Assembly: GCF_902859855.1 (NCBI RefSeq)
Contig: NZ_CADIKH010000019.1
Coordinates: 1-64,000 of the forward strand
DNA: 64,000 bases
Reading direction: 5' to 3'
Origin: Paraburkholderia humisilvae
Lineage (GTDB): Bacteria > Pseudomonadota > Gammaproteobacteria > Burkholderiales > Burkholderiaceae
Shown here: positions 8,565 to 17,464 of the stretch, piece after piece
Layout: every line of letters starts with the position of its first letter
How positions within the stretch are numbered: position 1 is the first letter of the stretch
Position numbers and translations under genes: made by a program
The notes under the pieces: generated by a model
What the model was told of the DNA's origin: nothing
Databases searched by the model: none
Seen by the model: only the letters and a program-made list of their open reading frames with translations

Positions 8565-9752
8565 TTATGTCGCTGTCGAGCGGATCATGTCGGCGGCCTT
8601 TTCCGCAATCATGATGGTCGGCGCATTCGTATTGCCCGATATGACGGTGGGCATGATCGACGCGTCGACCACGCGCAGCCCGGAAAGGCCATGAACGCGT
8701 AGCTGCGGGTCGACCACAGCGTCGCCGCCGATACCCATCTTGCAGGTGCCGACCTGATGGTGATACGTCACCGCGGATTGCCGGATGAAATCGCGCAGCG
8801 TGCTACGGCTTCGTACGCCACGTCCCGGATAGACCTCCGCTTTGCGCCATGCGGATAGCGTGGCGTGCTCGCCGATGTCCAGACAGAGGCGCACGGCGGA
8901 CTCCATTGCAAGCAGATCGTCGTCGGTTGCGAAGATATTCGGATCGATCAGCGGCGCGACCGATGCGTCGTTTGAGATCACGCGCAATGAGCCGCGACTC
9001 GTCGGCCTGACCATGCCTGCAGCGAGTGTCCAGGCGTTCAACGGGCCGGTAAGTCCGGGGGCGTAATAGGGCAACGTCAGACGCGTGACCTGTGCACCGG
9101 TCAGGATGTGCAGATTCGGCCGAGCGCCGGCGGTCGATAGAAACGCCGCTGCTGCCGAATGCCGCCGGCCGTTCTTCACGGTCAGATCGGCGAAACCGAC
9201 GCCTAGCGAGGTCGCGCCGTTGAAATCCTCATTCAGCGGAATACCCGCATCGACTGCGGCCTGAACCGCGGTCGCACAGAACGGATGACGATCGGCGATG
9301 CGCGACACGTTGAGCGGGCCACCCGTGCCGTGGTACGCGTTAGCGCCGCCTTCGTAGTGTTCGGATCTGATGAAGTACGGGAGTACCGATGCATAGTCCC
9401 AGCCGATACATCCTGCGTTGGCCCATGCGTCGTAGTCGCTGTGATGGCCGCGTATGTACACCATGCCGTTCAGCGAGCTCGACCCTCCGAGCGTGCGTCC
9501 CCGTGGCCAGAATAGCTTGCGCCCGTGCGCATTCGCCTGCGGAACCGTTTCGAACGCGTAGTCGCGTTCGGTGTGCCACAGCAGCGGCCAGCCAGACGGT
9601 ATCCAGATGTTCGGGTCGTTGTCCGGCGGACCGGCTTCGAGCAGCAGCACGTTTGCGTCGCTCTCGCTCAAGCGCGCGGCGAGTACGCATCCGGCCGAGC
9701 CCGCGCCGATGATCACATATTCATAAGCCCCGCGCGTCGCTGATTTACCCAT
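8565..9752 (-). CDS. GMC-family FAD oxidoreductase with internal in-frame deletion
   Basis: A 395-residue GMC oxidoreductase; the family is usually about 530-560 residues. The FAD-binding GAGSAGCVLA (about 16-25), the first GMC signature around GGSSSLNG (90-96) and the C-terminal catalytic block (YHHQVGTCKMG at about 330, with H331/H332, and SGNTNAPT near N374) are all present. After residue 224 (TGAQVTRL) the sequence jumps directly to YYAPGLTGPLNAW. The 130-150 residues with the second GMC signature (GAIxSPQLLxxSGIGP type) and much of the substrate domain are missing. The frame is intact. The product is probably unable to fold or bind substrate normally. The start has a GGGAG site 7 nt upstream. 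Confidence 0.8.
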   Translation of the reverse strand: MGKSATRGAYEYVIIGAGSAGCVLAARLSESDANVLLLEAGPPDNDPNIWIPSGWPLLWHTERDYAFETVPQANAHGRKLFWPRGRTLGGSSSLNGMVYIRGHHSDYDAWANAGCIGWDYASVLPYFIRSEHYEGGANAYHGTGGPLNVSRIADRHPFCATAVQAAVDAGIPLNEDFNGATSLGVGFADLTVKNGRRHSAAAAFLSTAGARPNLHILTGAQVTRLTLPYYAPGLTGPLNAWTLAAGMVRPTSRGSLRVISNDASVAPLIDPNIFATDDDLLAMESAVRLCLDIGEHATLSAWRKAEVYPGRGVRSRSTLRDFIRQSAVTYHHQVGTCKMGIGGDAVVDPQLRVHGLSGLRVVDASIMPTVISGNTNAPTIMIAEKAADMIRSTAT

Positions 9753-9784
9753 CGATCACTCCCTCTCTCCGTTGAATGACGGTT

Positions 9785-9840
9785 AAAGAAAGTATATCGA
9801 TGAAAGTATCACATATATCAAATTTATCGAATTTAAATGA
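9785..9840 (-). promoter_or_regulatory. AT-rich promoter region of the GMC gene with repeated motif
   Basis: A sharply AT-rich block in high-GC DNA. It holds two direct copies of GAAAGTAT (9788-9795 and 9802-9809, 14 bp apart) and several ATCGA/ATATCA words. It lies 35-90 bp upstream of the GMC start. It is a likely promoter with operator; no specific regulator can be named. Confidence 0.4.
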
Positions 9841-9891
9841 ATTATGAATTTCGGCGTGACGTGCCCGCTATGCTCGCGAGCGGAACCGGCC

Positions 9892-11226
9892 TTAGTACGT
9901 GTGATCGGCGATGACAGATTTGACGCGCTGTAGCGCGTCTTTCAGCGTATCGAGTTCAACGGATCCCAAAGCCAACCGTATCGCGTGAGGCACCTGCTTT
10001 GCGGTGGAAAACGGCTCGGCCGTCGATACCCAGATCCGTTCGCGCCTGAGCGCCATTGCGATCTGATCCGCGCGGGTCTCCGCGGGAAGCGGTAGCCAGA
10101 TGAAGTACGACGCGGGATGGCCGATCCGTTTCAGCCGGCCTAGTGCATCGGTCGCGATGGTCTGTCGAACCGCCGCATCGCTGCGCTTCTCCGATTCAAG
10201 GCGCTCGACGGTCCCGTCGTCGAGCCAGCCGCATGCGATGGCGGTCATCACGCCCGGCGTATTCCATGTGGTCGCTCGGATCGCACGCTCGATTTTCGGC
10301 ACCCATTCGAGCGGTGCGGCGACATAGCCGACACGCAGACCGGTCGCGACGCTCTTCGAAAAACCGGAGACGTACACGGTCAGATCCGGCGCAAGCGTTG
10401 CGAGCGCCGGCGGCGCGTCTTCCGCGAGAAAGGCGTACGCGCCATCTTCGATGATGAGTAATCCGTAGTAACGTGCGATCGATGCCAGCGCGCGACGTTT
10501 GCGCATTTTCATCACCCAGCCGAGCGGGTTATGGAGCGTCGGCATCGTGTAGATCGCGCGGACCCGCCGGCGTTTGCACAGCGCTTCGAGCGCGTCCAGA
10601 TCGGGACCTTCACCGGCGGCGGGCAATGGGACGAGTTCCAGCCGATGCGCTTGCGCGAGCAACTTGAACCCCGGGTAGGTCAGCGCGTCGACCGCGACGA
10701 CATCGCCGGGCTGCAACAGCGCCATCACGGTGGTGGCGAGGCCATGCTGAGCGCCGTCGACTAGCATTACCTGAGCTTCGGTGACGCACAGGCCGCGGCG
10801 CGCGAGATGTCGCGCGACCAGCGCGCGCTCATGTTTGCGGCCGCCATGGGGCTGATAGCGCAGCAGTGCTTCCAGATCGCCCGCCGACGAGAGCTGCCGC
10901 AACGCCGCCCTCAACAGCTCCGCCTGGCCGGGTAGCGCCGGATAGTTGAAGTTCAGGTCCACCGTATCCGCAGCGACCGCGACCTGATCGATGCCCTGAC
11001 CACGCGGAAGCAATGCTTCCTTGACAAAGGTGCCTCGTCCGGTTTCACCGCTGACAAGCCCCATCGCGTCCAGCTCCGCATAGACGCGCGTGGCCGTCAC
11101 GAGCGCCAGTCCCTGTTGCGCGGCGAGCTGCCGGTGAGTGGGAAGGCGCGTGCCGGGCGCGAGACGACCGGTGCGGATGTCGGCCGCGAACCGGTCGACC
11201 AGTTGCTTGTAACGGGGCGTCGGCAT
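9892..11226 (-). CDS. MocR/GntR-family regulator with aminotransferase domain
   Basis: From the ATG at 11226 this gives 444 residues. A GntR winged helix-turn-helix occupies about 1-75 (RYKQLVDRFAADIRTG, then LPTHRQLAAQQG). A type I aminotransferase-like domain follows, with the PLP-lysine context VSGFSKSVATGLRVGY. MocR proteins are usually activators or repressors that sense PLP or amino acids. Longer in-frame starts exist upstream (to 11403) but would run into the divergent gene's promoter and leader. The chosen start begins just before the conserved winged helix. It is divergently arranged with the DJ-1 family gene at 11321, which it may control. Confidence 0.85.
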   Translation of the reverse strand: MPTPRYKQLVDRFAADIRTGRLAPGTRLPTHRQLAAQQGLALVTATRVYAELDAMGLVSGETGRGTFVKEALLPRGQGIDQVAVAADTVDLNFNYPALPGQAELLRAALRQLSSAGDLEALLRYQPHGGRKHERALVARHLARRGLCVTEAQVMLVDGAQHGLATTVMALLQPGDVVAVDALTYPGFKLLAQAHRLELVPLPAAGEGPDLDALEALCKRRRVRAIYTMPTLHNPLGWVMKMRKRRALASIARYYGLLIIEDGAYAFLAEDAPPALATLAPDLTVYVSGFSKSVATGLRVGYVAAPLEWVPKIERAIRATTWNTPGVMTAIACGWLDDGTVERLESEKRSDAAVRQTIATDALGRLKRIGHPASYFIWLPLPAETRADQIAMALRRERIWVSTAEPFSTAKQVPHAIRLALGSVELDTLKDALQRVKSVIADHTY

Positions 11227-11320
11227 AGGTGAATGTATCCATGACAATTTTTTGATTGTATTTATTTTTGACCGTAGCATGCCTTTACGCAACCCTTCAT
11301 CGTCCCGACAGGAGGACACC

Positions 11321-11935
11321 GTGCATATTGCCATTCTGACGTTCGACGGCTTCAACGAACTCGATTCGCTGATCGCGCTCGGCATTCTCAATCGTGTGAA
11401 CAAGCCGGACTGGCGTGTTTCGATTGCCTGTCCGACGGACGAGGTTCGATCGATGAACGGCGTCGTGCTGAAGGCGCAAGCGTCGCTGGAGGAGGCGTCG
11501 CGGGCCGATGCGGTGATCGTCGGAAGCGGCAGGCTGACCCGGGAGGTGGTAGCGGATCAAACCCTGATGGCGCGCCTGCAGCTCGACCCCGCGCGGCAAT
11601 TGCTAGGCGCGCAGTGCTCGGGGACGCTTGTCCTCGCGAAACTGGGACTGCTGCAAGGCGTCCCCGCGTGCACGGATTTGACCACCAAACCATGGGTGCA
11701 GGACGCGGGGGTTCAGATCCTCAATCAGCCGTTTGTGGCGAATGGAAATGTCGCGACGGCGGGCGGCTGTCTCGCGTCGCAATATCTGGCTGCGTGGGTG
11801 ATCGCACGCGTCGCGGGGATCGACGCCGCACGCCGTGCGATCCATTACGTCGCGCCGGTCGGAGAGAAGGACGAATATGTCGAGCGTGCGATGCGAAACA
11901 TCGCACCGTTTGTGGAGGCGGCGGTTAGCCAGTAG
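11321..11935 (+). CDS. DJ-1/PfpI-family protein
   Basis: A 204-residue class I glutamine-amidotransferase-like protein. It begins HIAILTFDGFNELDSL and has the nucleophile-elbow cysteine in GAQCSGTLVLAKLGLL. Its relatives include isonitrile hydratases, glyoxalase III-type proteins and the sensor halves of GlxA regulators; the substrate is unknown. The start is the GTG at 11321, 5 nt after a near-perfect AGGAGG site. An upstream ATG at 11252 lacks a ribosome site and lies in the divergent promoter. The pairing with a MocR regulator suggests a role in amino-acid or carbonyl metabolism, but this is inference. Confidence 0.85.
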   Translation: MHIAILTFDGFNELDSLIALGILNRVNKPDWRVSIACPTDEVRSMNGVVLKAQASLEEASRADAVIVGSGRLTREVVADQTLMARLQLDPARQLLGAQCSGTLVLAKLGLLQGVPACTDLTTKPWVQDAGVQILNQPFVANGNVATAGGCLASQYLAAWVIARVAGIDAARRAIHYVAPVGEKDEYVERAMRNIAPFVEAAVSQ

Positions 11936-11958
11936 TCAGTTGAAAGGCTGCCCTTCGC

Positions 11959-12792
11959 TTAGCGATCGAGGCTGGTTGAATGCGCAACTTCTTGCTGTGC
12001 TTCGAGGGTGGCAAGGCGTTGTGCCAGCGCGCGACGAATCACGTCATAAGCGTCTGCGCCTAATACGAGGCGCTCGGGTGCGATGTCCGCATCCATCGAT
12101 GCGACGATGGCCTGTGCGACCTTGCGCGGATCGCCGGGGTCGCTCGCGGCGCCGGCATGCTGGATTCTGCGGCGGAACAGGCCGACGGTCGTCTGCTCGT
12201 ACGCGTCGATCGGCTCCGCGTGCACCGCATTCGAACTGAACGACGTGCGCATGCCGCCGGGCTCGACAATCGTAAGCTGGATGCCGAATGGCGCGACCTC
12301 CTGTCTGAGCGCATCGGTGAAGCCCTCGAGTCCCCACTTCGCCGCATGATAGACGCTCGCTGACGGAAAAGCGGCCTGACCGCCCATGCTGGAGATCTGC
12401 ACGATTCGGCCGCCGCGCTGCTTGCGCATCAGCGGCAAGATGCAGCGCGTCACCTGTATCGGTGCGAGCAGATTGACTGCGAACTGGCGTTCGATCTGTG
12501 CGTCCGACACTTCCTCCGCGGCGCCGCGAAGCACATAACCGGCGTTGTTGACTAATACGTCGATCTTGCCCCATGCGGTCGCGACACTGTTGATGGTCTG
12601 CTGGACCCGCTCGGTGTTCCTGATGTCGAATGTTTCGACTGTCAGCCTATTGCCGTATCGCTGTTGCAGCTCGTCGAGCGCGTGGGGGCGACGCACCACG
12701 GCTGCCACGCGCTCGCCGCGTTCGAGTGCGAGTTCGACCAGTTGCCGGCCAAGCCCACTAGACGCGCCGGTAATCAACCATACTTTCTGCAA
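11959..12792 (-). CDS. Short-chain dehydrogenase/reductase
   Basis: A classical SDR. The cofactor motif TGASSGLG lies at the N-terminus, NNAGYV in the middle, the catalytic Ser in ISSMGG, and the YHAAKWGLEG catalytic Tyr and Lys are present, with an EPGG segment after. The best start is a TTG at 12792, placed 5 nt behind GGAGG. It gives 277 residues and starts right before the conserved first strand (QKVWLITGASSG). An ATG at 12864 would add 24 unconserved residues. The substrate is unknown; the length and the C-terminal region are typical of the NADP(H)-using 'oxidoreductase' SDRs. The gene is convergent with the DJ-1 gene and divergent from the FAD oxidase. Confidence 0.87.
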   Translation of the reverse strand: MQKVWLITGASSGLGRQLVELALERGERVAAVVRRPHALDELQQRYGNRLTVETFDIRNTERVQQTINSVATAWGKIDVLVNNAGYVLRGAAEEVSDAQIERQFAVNLLAPIQVTRCILPLMRKQRGGRIVQISSMGGQAAFPSASVYHAAKWGLEGFTDALRQEVAPFGIQLTIVEPGGMRTSFSSNAVHAEPIDAYEQTTVGLFRRRIQHAGAASDPGDPRKVAQAIVASMDADIAPERLVLGADAYDVIRRALAQRLATLEAQQEVAHSTSLDR

Positions 12793-13007
12793 GACTTCCT
12801 CCGTTCGAATGGACGCAGGCGGTCGAACCGACTGCCGTTCAGTGTGATGACAGTTGAACGGCATCGCTTATTCCACATTGCACGTATGCGATGCAGCGGT
12901 GGAAAGCAGGCCGGCTTTCAGATATTGTTTTTGTGCTTTCAGGTCAGCGATGCTCAGAGGTTGTCGTTCATCGGGTCAACAGAACAGCATCATGGAGACA
13001 TTGGCAT

Positions 13008-14861
13008 ATGGCTTCATTGAAGCGCAGAACACTGATCAATGCCGCGATAGGTATCGCAGCAACCGGCTATATGTCGCGCTTTGGATCGCTGGCTGCCGGG
13101 CAGGAGCCGGACGCGTCATTTCCCGGAACATCGCGAAGAGTGCGCATGGCGGATCCGGACTGGCCATCCCGAACCGAGTGGGCCGCGCTCAATGAAAAGG
13201 TGGGGGGACGTCTGCTCGAGGTGGCATCGCCACTCGACGCATGCCGGAACGCACCGCGCGATGCAGCCTGCCGTAGCCTCGTCAAGCAGCTCAAAAACCC
13301 GTACTTCCTCGGCGACGAACCCGCTTTAACGCAAACGTCCGGCTGGATCGACGCATGGACTTCAACGCCGAGCGTGTATGCGGTGGCGGCCGAGCAATCG
13401 AACGATGCCGCGGAAGCGGTCAAATTTGCCCGCGCGCATCGGCTCAGGCTGGTGATCAAGGGCGGCGGCCATAGCTACCAGGGCACCTCGAATGCCGCTG
13501 ACTCGCTTCTGATCTGGACGCGGCGCATGCGCGGCATTCGCATGTACGACGCATTCGTTCCATTGGACTGCGTGGGCGACGTGCCGCCGCAACCCGCGGT
13601 CACGGTGGCGGCGGGCGAAATCTGGATGCACGTCTACGACGCCGTCACGACGCGAGGCGGCCGCTATGTGCAAGGCGGCGGCTGCGCGACAGTCGGCGTC
13701 GCGGGGTTGGTGCAGAGCGGCGGATTCGGCAGTTTCTCAAAGAAATTCGGCACGGCGGCCGGCTCACTGCTGGAAGCGCAGGTCGTGACAGCCGATGGCA
13801 TCGAACGGGTGGTCAACGCCCGTACTGACCCGGACCTGTTCTGGGCGCTCAAGGGAGGGGGCGGCGGCAGTTTCGGCGTCGTGACGAGCGTCACGCTCAA
13901 GACGCACCCGTTGCCGGAGACCGTTGGGGTTGTATCGACCGCGATCCGCGCCGCGTCGCCTGCGGCGTTTCGGCGCTTGATCGACAGCTTTCTCGCGTTC
14001 TATGCGGACAACCTGTTGAACGAACACTGGGGCGAGACGGTTTCGATGCGCCCCGATGCGACGTTGCGTATTTCAATGCTGTTTCAGGGCCTCGATCGCG
14101 CGGAGGCCACGCGCATCTGGAAGCCGTTCCTCGATTCGGTTGGCGGATCGGCCAACGATTTCACGATGATCGAGCCGATTCGCATTCTCGCGATTCCCGC
14201 GCGTCACCTTTGGGACCCGGCGTTCATCATGAAGAACGCGCCGGGTGTGATGATCGCGGACAGTCGATCCGGTGCGGAGCAAGACAATGTGTTTTGGGCT
14301 TCGAACGAAGGGGAGGCCGGTCAGTTTCTCTATGGATATGAGTCGATGTGGTTGCCTGCATCGCTACTGGATCGGTCAGCGCGCGCGTCGCTGTCGGACG
14401 CGCTATTTGAAAGCAGCCGGCAGTGGAGTGTGTCGCTGCATTTCAACAAGGGCCTGGCCGGCGCGCCGGAAGAAGCCCGTCTGGCCGCGCGCGAGACCGC
14501 GATGAACCCCGACGTCTTGAATGCGTTCGCTCTGGCCATCATCGCAGGCGAAGGGCCGCCGGCGTTTTCAGGAATGCCGGGCGCGACAGTCGATGCCACG
14601 GCTGCGCGCAATGCGGCGACGAGCATCCGCGCAGCGGCGCAATCGTTGCGCATTGTCGCGCCGCAAGCGGGCGCCTATGTGTCGGAAAGCAGCTTCTTTC
14701 AGCAAGACTGGCCGCGCGCATACTGGGGCGAGCATTATCCGATGCTTCGCGAAGTGAAGCGGAAATATGATCCGGACGGTCTCTTCTTCGTTCACCAGGG
14801 GGTTGGTTCGGATGAGTGGGGGCGGGATGGTTTTACGCGCTTGCCGTTGGGAAACACATAA
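13008..14861 (+). CDS. FAD-linked oxidase, berberine-bridge type, probably Tat-exported and bicovalently flavinylated
   Basis: A 617-residue PCMH-type flavoprotein with a C-terminal BBE domain. The N-terminus (KRRTLINAAIGIAATGY) has a twin arginine and hydrophobic stretch suited to Tat export of a folded flavoprotein. GGGHSYQGTS places the FAD-linking His at H155. GGGCATVGVAG places a Cys at C226, the position that gives the second, 6-S-cysteinyl link in bicovalent members. The C-terminal BBE motif is present (WGEHYPMLREVKRKYDPDGLF, with a later HQGVGSDEW). Such enzymes oxidise sugars, alcohols or plant alkaloid-like compounds with O2. The start is the ATG at 13008, since upstream sequence is not protein-like. 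The dehalogenase follows 45 bp downstream. Confidence 0.87.
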   Translation: MASLKRRTLINAAIGIAATGYMSRFGSLAAGQEPDASFPGTSRRVRMADPDWPSRTEWAALNEKVGGRLLEVASPLDACRNAPRDAACRSLVKQLKNPYFLGDEPALTQTSGWIDAWTSTPSVYAVAAEQSNDAAEAVKFARAHRLRLVIKGGGHSYQGTSNAADSLLIWTRRMRGIRMYDAFVPLDCVGDVPPQPAVTVAAGEIWMHVYDAVTTRGGRYVQGGGCATVGVAGLVQSGGFGSFSKKFGTAAGSLLEAQVVTADGIERVVNARTDPDLFWALKGGGGGSFGVVTSVTLKTHPLPETVGVVSTAIRAASPAAFRRLIDSFLAFYADNLLNEHWGETVSMRPDATLRISMLFQGLDRAEATRIWKPFLDSVGGSANDFTMIEPIRILAIPARHLWDPAFIMKNAPGVMIADSRSGAEQDNVFWASNEGEAGQFLYGYESMWLPASLLDRSARASLSDALFESSRQWSVSLHFNKGLAGAPEEARLAARETAMNPDVLNAFALAIIAGEGPPAFSGMPGATVDATAARNAATSIRAAAQSLRIVAPQAGAYVSESSFFQQDWPRAYWGEHYPMLREVKRKYDPDGLFFVHQGVGSDEWGRDGFTRLPLGNT

Positions 14862-14906
14862 CGTCGCGACGCCCAGTTACGATGCGACGATCTGCAGGAG
14901 TGGCAA

Positions 14907-15623
14907 ATGAACGACGTGAAGGCTTTTGTATTCGATGTTTTCGGCACGCTCGTCGATTGGCGAAGTGGGGTGGCGCGCGACGCGGCGCATTTTCTTCAAG
15001 GACAGGGTCGCGGCGCGCACGAAGCTGACGCGTTCGCCGACGCGTGGCGTGGGCTTTATCAACCGGCGATGGAGAAGATTCGAAAAGGCGAGCGGCCGTT
15101 TGTCAAACTCGATGTATTGCACCGCGAGAATCTCGAGCAGGTGCTGCCGGTGTTTGGAATCGATACCCGGCGTGTGCCGGCGCCGGAACTGGATGAGCTC
15201 AATCTCGCATGGCATCGGCTCGATCCGTGGCCGGATACGGTTGAGGGGCTCACCCGGCTGAAATCGCGGTACATCATCGCACCGCTGTCCAACGGCAATA
15301 TCAGGCTGATGATCGATATGGCGAAGCACGGCGGCTTGCCCTGGGATGCGATTCTTGGCGCGGAGGTCGCGCAGGCCTATAAGCCCATGCCTGACGCGTA
15401 TTTGCGGACCGCGCAGGTGCTTGCGTTGGCGCCGGACAGCGTTTGCATGGTCGCGGCTCACAATAGCGATCTCGCGGCGGCGCAGAAGTGCGGGCTCAGG
15501 ACGGCCTTCATTGCGCGGCCCCACGAACATGGGCCGGCGCAGACGATTGATTTGAAGCCAGAAGGGAAGTGGGATTGGGTTGCGACGGATCTTGCCGATC
15601 TGGCAAAGCAGTTCGGCGTGTGA
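14907..15623 (+). CDS. Haloacid dehalogenase type II (HAD superfamily)
   Basis: A 238-residue HAD hydrolase. The nucleophile is D10 in FDVFGTLVDW; LSNGN supplies the motif II Ser/Asn, AYKPMPDAY the motif III Lys, and VAAHNSDLAAA the C-terminal acidic loop. The pattern fits L-2-haloacid dehalogenases, which displace halide from short 2-haloalkanoates. Many genomic members act on unidentified substrates. A GGAG site lies 7 nt before the ATG. The position 45 bp behind the FAD oxidase suggests one transcript. Confidence 0.85.
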   Translation: MNDVKAFVFDVFGTLVDWRSGVARDAAHFLQGQGRGAHEADAFADAWRGLYQPAMEKIRKGERPFVKLDVLHRENLEQVLPVFGIDTRRVPAPELDELNLAWHRLDPWPDTVEGLTRLKSRYIIAPLSNGNIRLMIDMAKHGGLPWDAILGAEVAQAYKPMPDAYLRTAQVLALAPDSVCMVAAHNSDLAAAQKCGLRTAFIARPHEHGPAQTIDLKPEGKWDWVATDLADLAKQFGV

Positions 15624-16098
15624 CTGGCAGACAGATAACGCTCGCTGAGCTTACAAACAAAACGCTGCTGTGATGGGATGCGGTATGCGAAGTGCTGCTC
15701 ATATTGGTCTATCGGGCAGACCACCGGCTGCGCGATAGTCAATTCGCGGCGTTGTTCAGTCAAAAACATTTGCATTACACGCTATCGCATCGACGTATGC
15801 GGACGATTTTCCGTTTGCGCGTGATCGGGCGTTTCTGCGCGTGCACTCTTAAAAGTCTTTGCCGCAACTATCGATACGTCACCTATGAGCTAGCGGCAAT
15901 GGTTTATGCATTGACAGCCTATGTGCATGACCGCTAGTCTGCGGCCGTCGACTGCATTGCAGATGTATGTTGCGCAAGCGAAGCTGATTTGCCTGATCGT
16001 CGCAGCGCATTTGTCTGTGCGTGTCATATTCAGGCGTGCTGTATCTTTTGACCGATCGAATGCCCGATACCAGTACCCCGCCCTGTTCCAGGAAGCAG
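15624..16098. other. Intergenic region before the AraC-type regulator
   Basis: 475 bp without a convincing gene. The short frames here have atypical composition. A perfect -35 hexamer TTGACA lies at 15911-15916, but no good -10 follows at 16-18 bp. In-frame starts for the regulator exist within this stretch (16021, 16060) but lack ribosome sites. Confidence 0.5.
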
Positions 16099-17070
16099 AT
16101 GGACACTGAGCCCATTGAAGCAGGCGGTATCCGTATTCATGGTGAATCCGTTGATCGGCGACATCAACGCGCGTTTCAGGTCGACGGCATGCTCGTCGAG
16201 TTCGGCCCCGGTGGGGCGGGAGACTCGGTCGTGCATCACTGGAGCCTCGGGCCGCTCGGCCTGATGCTGCTCGAAGTGGGCGACCTGTCGCTGACGCCTG
16301 ACTCGGCCTATAACGATCGATTCGTGTATCTCGCGGTCATCAAATCGGGTGATGTGACGATCGAAGCGAATGGCGAGATCCATAACGTGGGCGCGGAAAG
16401 CATGTTATTGATCGACCTCGACGCGCCGCACGTGCAGCACTTTGGCCAGCATTCGGAAGCGATCGTGCTTAGGGTGCCGCGCAAGATTCTCGCGGAACGC
16501 AGCGGTTTTCGCGAACGGCGGCTCGGGCTGATGACGCCGGATATGACGGAGCCGGATGTCCGCGCGGTCAGCGAGACCGTGTCGCTGGTCGGTCGGCAGC
16601 ATGGCCGCACGAGTCTCGAGTTGCGTCGGCGGCAAGGCGAACATCTGCTCGACATCTTCAGTGTGATCATCGACGATCCGCACGGGCCTGGCCGTCAGCG
16701 AAGCAGCAGTGCGACGCTGCTTCGCGCGAAGCGGTTCATTTCGCAGAACATCGGCAATATGGAGCTGAGCGTCGCGCTCATCGCGTCCGCTATCGGTACA
16801 TCCCAGGCTCATCTTCATCGGCTGTTTCGCGCAGACGGTCATTCGTTGATGCGCTATGTGCTGTGTCATCGGCTTGAACTCGCTGCCGAGTTGCTGACAA
16901 GACGCAGCGGACGCCGGATGCCGATCAAGGAAGTCGCATTCCGATGCGGCTTTGTGAATGCAGCTCACTTTAGCCGCGCATTCCGGCAGCGCTTTGGCGT
17001 TTCGCCGAAGGCGATGGCGACCACCGGGTTGAACGTGGACCCCACCAGCGGCGAAGATCTCGCTCGCTGA
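16099..17070 (+). CDS. AraC-family transcriptional regulator
   Basis: From the ATG at 16099 (AGGA site 5 nt upstream) the protein has 323 residues. The first 190 residues form a cupin-like ligand domain of the AraC-binding-like type, as in FeaR- and OruR-like activators. The C-terminal 100 residues hold two helix-turn-helix units (MELSVALIASAIGTSQAHLHRLF and IKEVAFRCGFVNAAHFSRAFRQRFG). Such proteins usually activate a nearby catabolic gene in response to a small molecule. Neither neighbour identifies the inducer. Confidence 0.85.
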   Translation: MDTEPIEAGGIRIHGESVDRRHQRAFQVDGMLVEFGPGGAGDSVVHHWSLGPLGLMLLEVGDLSLTPDSAYNDRFVYLAVIKSGDVTIEANGEIHNVGAESMLLIDLDAPHVQHFGQHSEAIVLRVPRKILAERSGFRERRLGLMTPDMTEPDVRAVSETVSLVGRQHGRTSLELRRRQGEHLLDIFSVIIDDPHGPGRQRSSSATLLRAKRFISQNIGNMELSVALIASAIGTSQAHLHRLFRADGHSLMRYVLCHRLELAAELLTRRSGRRMPIKEVAFRCGFVNAAHFSRAFRQRFGVSPKAMATTGLNVDPTSGEDLAR

Positions 17071-17464
17071 TCGGATTGTCAGCGTTCCTTGCGCCGCTTT
17101 TGCCTCTTTCGCCCTCCCGCACACCGCGTGCCCGTCAGATCAGCTTTGGAACAGGTCCGATTTCTGCCGGCAAAGAATCCAATCAGAAAACTTAGCTTAT
17201 CCAAAGATTCGGAATAGCCATATTGCGCCGCTTGTTATGAAAGCAAGTGCGCCGTTTGTCCCATCAGCGTTGCTGTGCGCACCGGTGAATCCGTCCGGTC
17301 GATGATGATCATCATCGATTCGGCGATACGTCGCCTTGTCCGAATATCGTGCATCGTCAGCAGCGCGATGCTGCGCGATCCGGCAAGACTTGCAGCTCGT
17401 AATGACGGTATGTGGCCGGCAATCGGTTGCAGGGCGCCAGCCTCGTTCGATGACAGAGGTGAGT
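17071..17464. other. Intergenic region with a 20-bp perfect palindrome
   Basis: 394 bp with no convincing gene on either strand. The notable element is the loopless palindrome at 17299-17318. Frames crossing it are Arg/Ser-rich and look like shadows. Confidence 0.5.
17299..17318. promoter_or_regulatory. Perfect 20-bp palindrome, candidate operator
   Basis: TCGATGATGA is followed directly by its reverse complement. It lies about 150 bp upstream of a small ORF and 230 bp downstream of the AraC regulator stop. A loopless dyad of this length fits a dimeric DNA-binding protein better than a terminator. Confidence 0.4.

Noticed and set aside
15692..15937. Possible 81-residue gene in the gap before the AraC regulator
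   Set aside because: No ribosome site and no recognisable pattern.
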